From positions 9,103,732 to 9,167,731 of the forward strand of contig NW_004624795.1 in the NCBI RefSeq assembly GCF_000247695.1: a stretch of 64,000 bases of DNA, given 5' to 3'. This DNA is from Heterocephalus glaber (lineage: Eukaryota > Chordata > Mammalia > Rodentia > Bathyergidae). This document shows positions 59,430 to 64,000 of the stretch, one piece after another (position 1 is the first letter of the stretch; each line of letters opens with the position of its first letter). Under the pieces are notes generated by a model. That model had not been told where the DNA came from and made no database searches. It saw nothing but the letters and a program-made list of their open reading frames with translations. Made by a program: the position numbers and the translations under genes.

Positions 59430-60507
59430 GTTATATATATGAGTCTGCCATGGTTTATTAATGAGGTCTCTGGTCATTGTTTTTTGTTGTTGTTGTTGTT
59501 GTCTTTCAATATTACCTCCTGGAATGTCATGTTCACCACTGAATATTTCTTTAGGATAAATTATATTTTTGCTTATTAATCTGATATTAATTGTTATAAC
59601 ATAATGCATTTCTCTGAGCTGACCCTCATATATTTTTATTCTGAAACAGTTTGCTTTCCATCATGTAAAATACTTTTATGATTTCCTTCTTTTTGAAGGG
59701 TAGTTAGATTAGCTAAAATATATTTATGTATAATCTAGGAAATTTTGTTAGTACAGAATGCTTAGATCATGTATATTCTTCCTCTGTGAGTGTTACTTGG
59801 TTTTCTTCTGATATTATTCACTGAGATTTGTAAGGCTAGCCTCATTTTTGTTCCTTTCATTCATGCAATGGATATTTATTGTTTCTAGGGTACTTGGTAG
59901 TGGCCAACAGATTTGTAATGAAAGTACCAGGGTTAGCACTCACATGGACTTTTTGACCCATACAGCCTCATTTTTCAATGCACGTGTTTAAAGAAATGAT
60001 AATTCCTTTTCTTTTCATCCTTAAATTTCAAGTTAAATTCTGCGATGGCAAGCAGATTTCATCAGATATTCCCAGTCTGATGGTCTCCTCTAGGACTATG
60101 TTGAAAATATGAGGTTAGATTTGAGTTCTCTGAGAAACTGTTCCATAACTAGTCATAATGATAGCTTCCATGCCTCTTAAATGTTTTCCAGTAAGTTAGG
60201 GAAAAAAATCTTAATATTTTTCTTTGATCTTGGTGATTTATTCCAATTGTACACTCTTTATTTCAAGTTGGACCTTCCATTACTATGTTCATGATTGATT
60301 CTTTACATCTCATTAAAAGGATAGGAAAATATACAAGGATAATGCAATAAATAATGAAAGAATTCTAATCTTGATACTAAGAAATGTAGACTTCAGTCCA
60401 TAAAACATTAAATAGTAATAGAGTTGTCAGATTTATCAAATATAGGTACAGAAACCTTAATTAAATTTAATTTCAGGTAAACAGTGATAAACATTTATAG
60501 TAACATT
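59430..60507. other. AT-rich sequence with (TTG)n
   Basis: (TTG)n at 59,484-59,502. No gene recognised. Confidence 0.45.
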
Positions 60508-60521
60508 AAATTATCCATTGT

Positions 60522-60601
60522 CCGGCCAGGGATTTAGTTTTGCCACCTGCCTCCCAAGCTCAAGGTCCTGAGTTCAATACCTGGTATGCCCCCACACAAA
60601 A
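60522..60601 (+). mobile_element. ID SINE with A-box deletion
   Basis: ggccagggatttagttttgc lacks the ctcagtgg part of the A box; the B box (gagttcaatacc) remains. The duplication aaattatccattgt is perfect at 60,508-60,521 and 60,602-60,615. Confidence 0.92.
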
Positions 60602-61199
60602 AAATTATCCATTGTTCATACAAAATCTAAATTTAACTGTTTATTCTTTCTCCACTAAATAATGCTTATGCTGAGCCAATGCACCCTAGGGAATCCAATT
60701 ATAAGCCACTTTCTTTTTTGTTTCTTCCTATTCTTTAAATCTGTTTCTCCCCAGATTTACTCCTTGTTAGTAGAGTTTCTAACTCCTCCAGAATTGTAGC
60801 AAGGGGAGGGAGAAGAAATAAGGAGAGGCGATAGTTTTGATATCATTGATGTTATTATGGTTACTTAAATTGTAAGTTCTCTTAAAATATGTTCAAAATT
60901 GACTAATTCCTTTGCGATTTATTTCATGGTTGCTGCAGAGTGCTTCTTAATACCTCCAGGGATGTATCCTTCGTAGTTTACTTGATATGTGTCCCTCACT
61001 TTTAGGAATAAAGCACTTCTGTCACTGTCTCTGCTGACCTAGATTTGTTCCTCTCTGTGGTCATTTTGACTAGAAACCTAGACAAACCTGTGTGCCTAGC
61101 TGATGTCTGTTCACAGGAAGCACTTAAATACCTTTTCATTCTTTGTTGATTATCTTTTTCCTTCCAGCCTCTTAAATAACAAACTTTAAAATAATCATC

Positions 61200-62690
61200 C
61201 CAATAATTGCTGGTTTCCTTGGTTTATGAGCGTTCAGCTATTAGATGTTGAGGTTCCCTTGTATGAGACAGTTGCTTTTATTTCTGTGAAGATTATTTTA
61301 CTTTGGCAGTTTATGATGTGTCTAAGCGTGTTTGTATTTATCCCATCAGACTTTTCTCAACCTCCTAAATGGGAGGCTAATGTTTTAATGGATTTTAATC
61401 ACTCTTTTCTCAATTATTCATTCTAATCCTTTCTTATTTCCTTTTCTCTCTGGAGCTCCCATTGTGCATATCTTGTTTGCTTGATGAAGTCCCACCTGTC
61501 TTCAAGGTTATATTCATTTTTCTTCATTGTTTTTAATTTCTATTGCTCAGACTAAATAATTTCAATTGCCCTATCTTCAAGATCACTGATTTTTTTCTTC
61601 AGTTTAAGTTTATTGTTGAGTTCTTCTAGTAAAAAGTTTTCAAATCCAGAATTTCTGTTTGTTTTCTTTTTATTATTTCTCTTTATTCATATGCTCTTTT
61701 TGGTGAGATATTTACATGATTTCTTCCCCCACACTTTCTTTTAGCACTTTCAGAGTATTTAAATTAGTTGACTTAAAAAGTCTATTAAGCCCAATGTCTG
61801 GGTTTCTTTAATCAGTTTCCTTAATTTCTTTCTTTTTTTTTTCTTTGCTCCTGTACATAGGTTATAATTTCTTGTTTCTTTACAAGCCTCATAACTTTTT
61901 GTCACGTAGTAGATATTTTGATTATTATAATGTTACAAGTACGAAAATCAAATTTCACTGTTTCCTTCTTGCTTGTTTTTGCTGCGCATTGTAGCTATTG
62001 TTTTGGGTTGTTGTTACTGATTGTTCATCAATTCCCTAGACTGATTTACTGCGCTCTGAATTCTTTGTGGTTTTGGCAATCACTGATTGGTTAACCTAGT
62101 TGTCAGCTAACTACTACAAAGCGCTTTCCTTAAATGCTCTGAATCAGGAAGTTTCCAAGCCTTTGGTAAGGGCCTCTGTTGAGTCTGTGTGTTTGTGTGT
62201 GAGTTGTGGCATATCTTCAATACCTTAGTCTTCATTTCTTGCTTACAGACTCTCAAATTTGGCCAGAGGTGAAACATTAGCACTTTCTAATTCCTTTCCT
62301 GGGCACAACCACAGACTTTCACACATATATATTGCCTTCCAGATCACTAAGAATATGCTGGAACTTTTCAAAGCTCCCTAGAAAATCTTATTCCCTAGTT
62401 TTTCCTTTTGAATTTTTTGGTCAGTCTCTTATGAGCCTTAGTTGATATCACTGCCTTGAGTACTGTGATGATAATCAATTCCTCTGAGTGTCTGGACAAA
62501 TACCCTAATGATATGGCTGTAGAGTCAGATTGGAGAAAACAAACTCAGAATGGAGCCTTGGGAAGTAAATAATACTTATCTGAGGGTGGGGCTTTTCTTC
62601 TGACCTGTGTTCCCATTTCTAGTGCCTGATGGTCTTTGATTTTCACAGCTGCATTGTTTTGGGTTCTTTTCTTTTTTTTTCAATGCTACT
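61200..62690 (-). mobile_element. Old antisense L1, 5' UTR/ORF1 region
   Basis: gatgtgtctaagcgtgtttg, gcttgatgaagtcccacctg, ttgccctatcttcaagatca, tctagtaaaaagttttcaaa and ttcttgtttctttacaagcc follow the antisense order of the ORF1/5' UTR region of old mammalian L1. All frames are dead. Flanks at 60.6-61.2 and after 62.7 kb may also belong to it but are not clear. Confidence 0.65.
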
Positions 62691-64000
62691 TCCTTGATAA
62701 GGATTGATGATGGAAATAGAATTAGGTAAGACTCCATAACACTTCAGATTCAGCCAATTGTCCTGAGTACGTACTTCTCACGTATATTTTCAAAAATACT
62801 GGTTTTATTGATATTTTGTTTGATTCATATTGTTTATATGAATTTTTGTCCTATAAATTCAGAGCTACTTTCCAGAATTCTTTTATCTTTATAATATTTT
62901 GCATGTGGAATTTATCTATGAAAATCACAACGAGCTGGGTATATATTTGACTCAAAATTTCCATAAGTATAAAAGTATTCATAATTTCCTACAGAAAGTA
63001 TTGGTGTTAATAAAGAATTTAGGACTTAGCTTATTTTAGGACATTAGCTTATTTTCTCTTTTATGTAACTTACTCATTTTGCCATTTTTTTCAATGTTTT
63101 GTCTTCAGGGCTTAGTTAAAATGAACCACCTTAGCATTATTTCTTCTAATATAAGGTGCTTTCTCAATATGCAATTTTAAGTATATTTTCTCTTTTTTTT
63201 AAACCTGACAATTTTTTTGTTTTACTTTGTACTGTAGTATTTGCTGTTTCACTGACTTGGCTTTATTGTGGGAGGATATTTGTTGCATATATGTTCAATT
63301 TTCTTGAACTTCATCACTTTATTTCATGCCTTTATCTCTTCTTTCTGAGCTAAATTGTCTTGCTTTTTTGGCTAAAGACTCTCAATCTTGTGTTTTTTGT
63401 ATAATATTTGTTTCTGAAATAGGTATTTAATTTCTTATATCTGTTGAGTTTTATTCTCTTTTCTATGTTTTTAAAAATATAATTCATATTCCTATCTAAT
63501 ATTTTCGATCTCTTGACATATTTTAGCTTGTTTTGATATACTGGGTTAACAATTTAACTTTCCATGTGGAGGTATTTGTTATGTGTTTTCATTCTTGTAG
63601 AGAAAATATTCTGCCCTTATTATTTTCTTCTTATGATTCATTTGTGTCACATTCAATCATGATCCCTTTAAATTGCTCATATATACATGAAATTAACTTT
63701 CTGAAATCTGGAAGTAAGAATAGACTTCCAGGCTTTTGACTCTAGTGATGCTTCTTTTGTTTTTCAGTGCTCAGTTCAGAAATGTTTCCTTGAACTTCCT
63801 TTGCTCTTCTGGTCCTCTCTGCCTTCTCTTGCCTGTATGTTCTGTATGGCCTGGATTTCCTGTACTTTTCTCTTCTAACACTTCTCCCTAGCCTTCCTAA
63901 TTTATACTAACCCATCACTTACCCAACAGTTTGTCCCCAGTGGATAAGCCACCTTTCTGGTTAACTGTGAGAGGTCATGGAGCCTGGGCTACTGCAGCCC
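62691..64000. other. Unclassified T-rich sequence
   Basis: Strongly T-rich; possibly more antisense L1, but no segment is diagnostic. The open frames of 65-68 codons are of chance length. Confidence 0.4.

Noticed and set aside
63368..63400. U2-like string ttttttggctaaagactctc
   Set aside because: Similarity to U2 breaks after 12-13 bases and there are no flanking duplications; T-rich background explains it.
1..64000. CRISPR array, operon or other prokaryotic system
   Set aside because: Every recognised feature is a vertebrate repeat; there are no spaced direct repeats and no compact gene array.

Overview
This window reads as a gene-free stretch of a rodent nuclear genome. It is AT-rich and I could support no exon, CpG island, functional RNA gene or CRISPR array. 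The lineage call rests on repeats: many young tRNA-like ID SINEs (A box tagctcagtgg, B box gagttcgatcc), 7SL-derived B1 elements, a B1-plus-ID composite and rodent-like LINE-1 (L1). The precise ID sequence makes me lean weakly towards Castorimorpha (beaver and relatives); that is inference.

Layout. 1-56 is the cut 3' end of an L1. 1.0-2.9 kb holds an ID SINE, a MaLR LTR tail and an old antisense L1 with another SINE inside it. 5.9-9.6 kb holds two SINEs, a polyadenylated LTR-derived copy, an L1 3' end and a U2 snRNA fragment. 11.27-13.38 kb carries two copies of one TA-flanked DNA transposon. 15.0-18.2 kb is a nested cluster: an ancient L1, two SINEs, a solo LTR with a 5-bp duplication, a minus-strand endogenous retrovirus LTR and more L1. 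20.0 kb has a U6 snRNA fragment with perfect duplications; 20.9-26.6 kb has B1 and ID SINEs. 30.2-32.75 kb is an eroded L1 broken by an LTR and a SINE. 33.5 kb and 44.0 kb each hold a mariner relic. 34.2-35.35 kb is an unidentified, unusually open minus-strand coding-like stretch. 38.47-39.55 kb is a clean 5'-truncated L1 with 13-bp duplications. 40.2 kb holds a U2 fragment with perfect 16-bp duplications. 43.5-49.1 kb is nested L1. 53.86-54.63 kb is a B1 split by an LTR. 56.03-57.92 kb is a B1 next to an inverted L1. 59.3-62.7 kb has two SINEs and an antisense L1 5' region.

The most interesting signals are three short snRNA fragments, all starting at the RNA 5' end and stopping after about 27-40 nt (two with perfect target-site duplications); three L1 insertions with the inversion structure expected of twin priming; and the open stretch at 34.2-35.35 kb. 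I did not find a novel functional system. All boundaries were read by eye and are approximate unless a target-site duplication fixes them.
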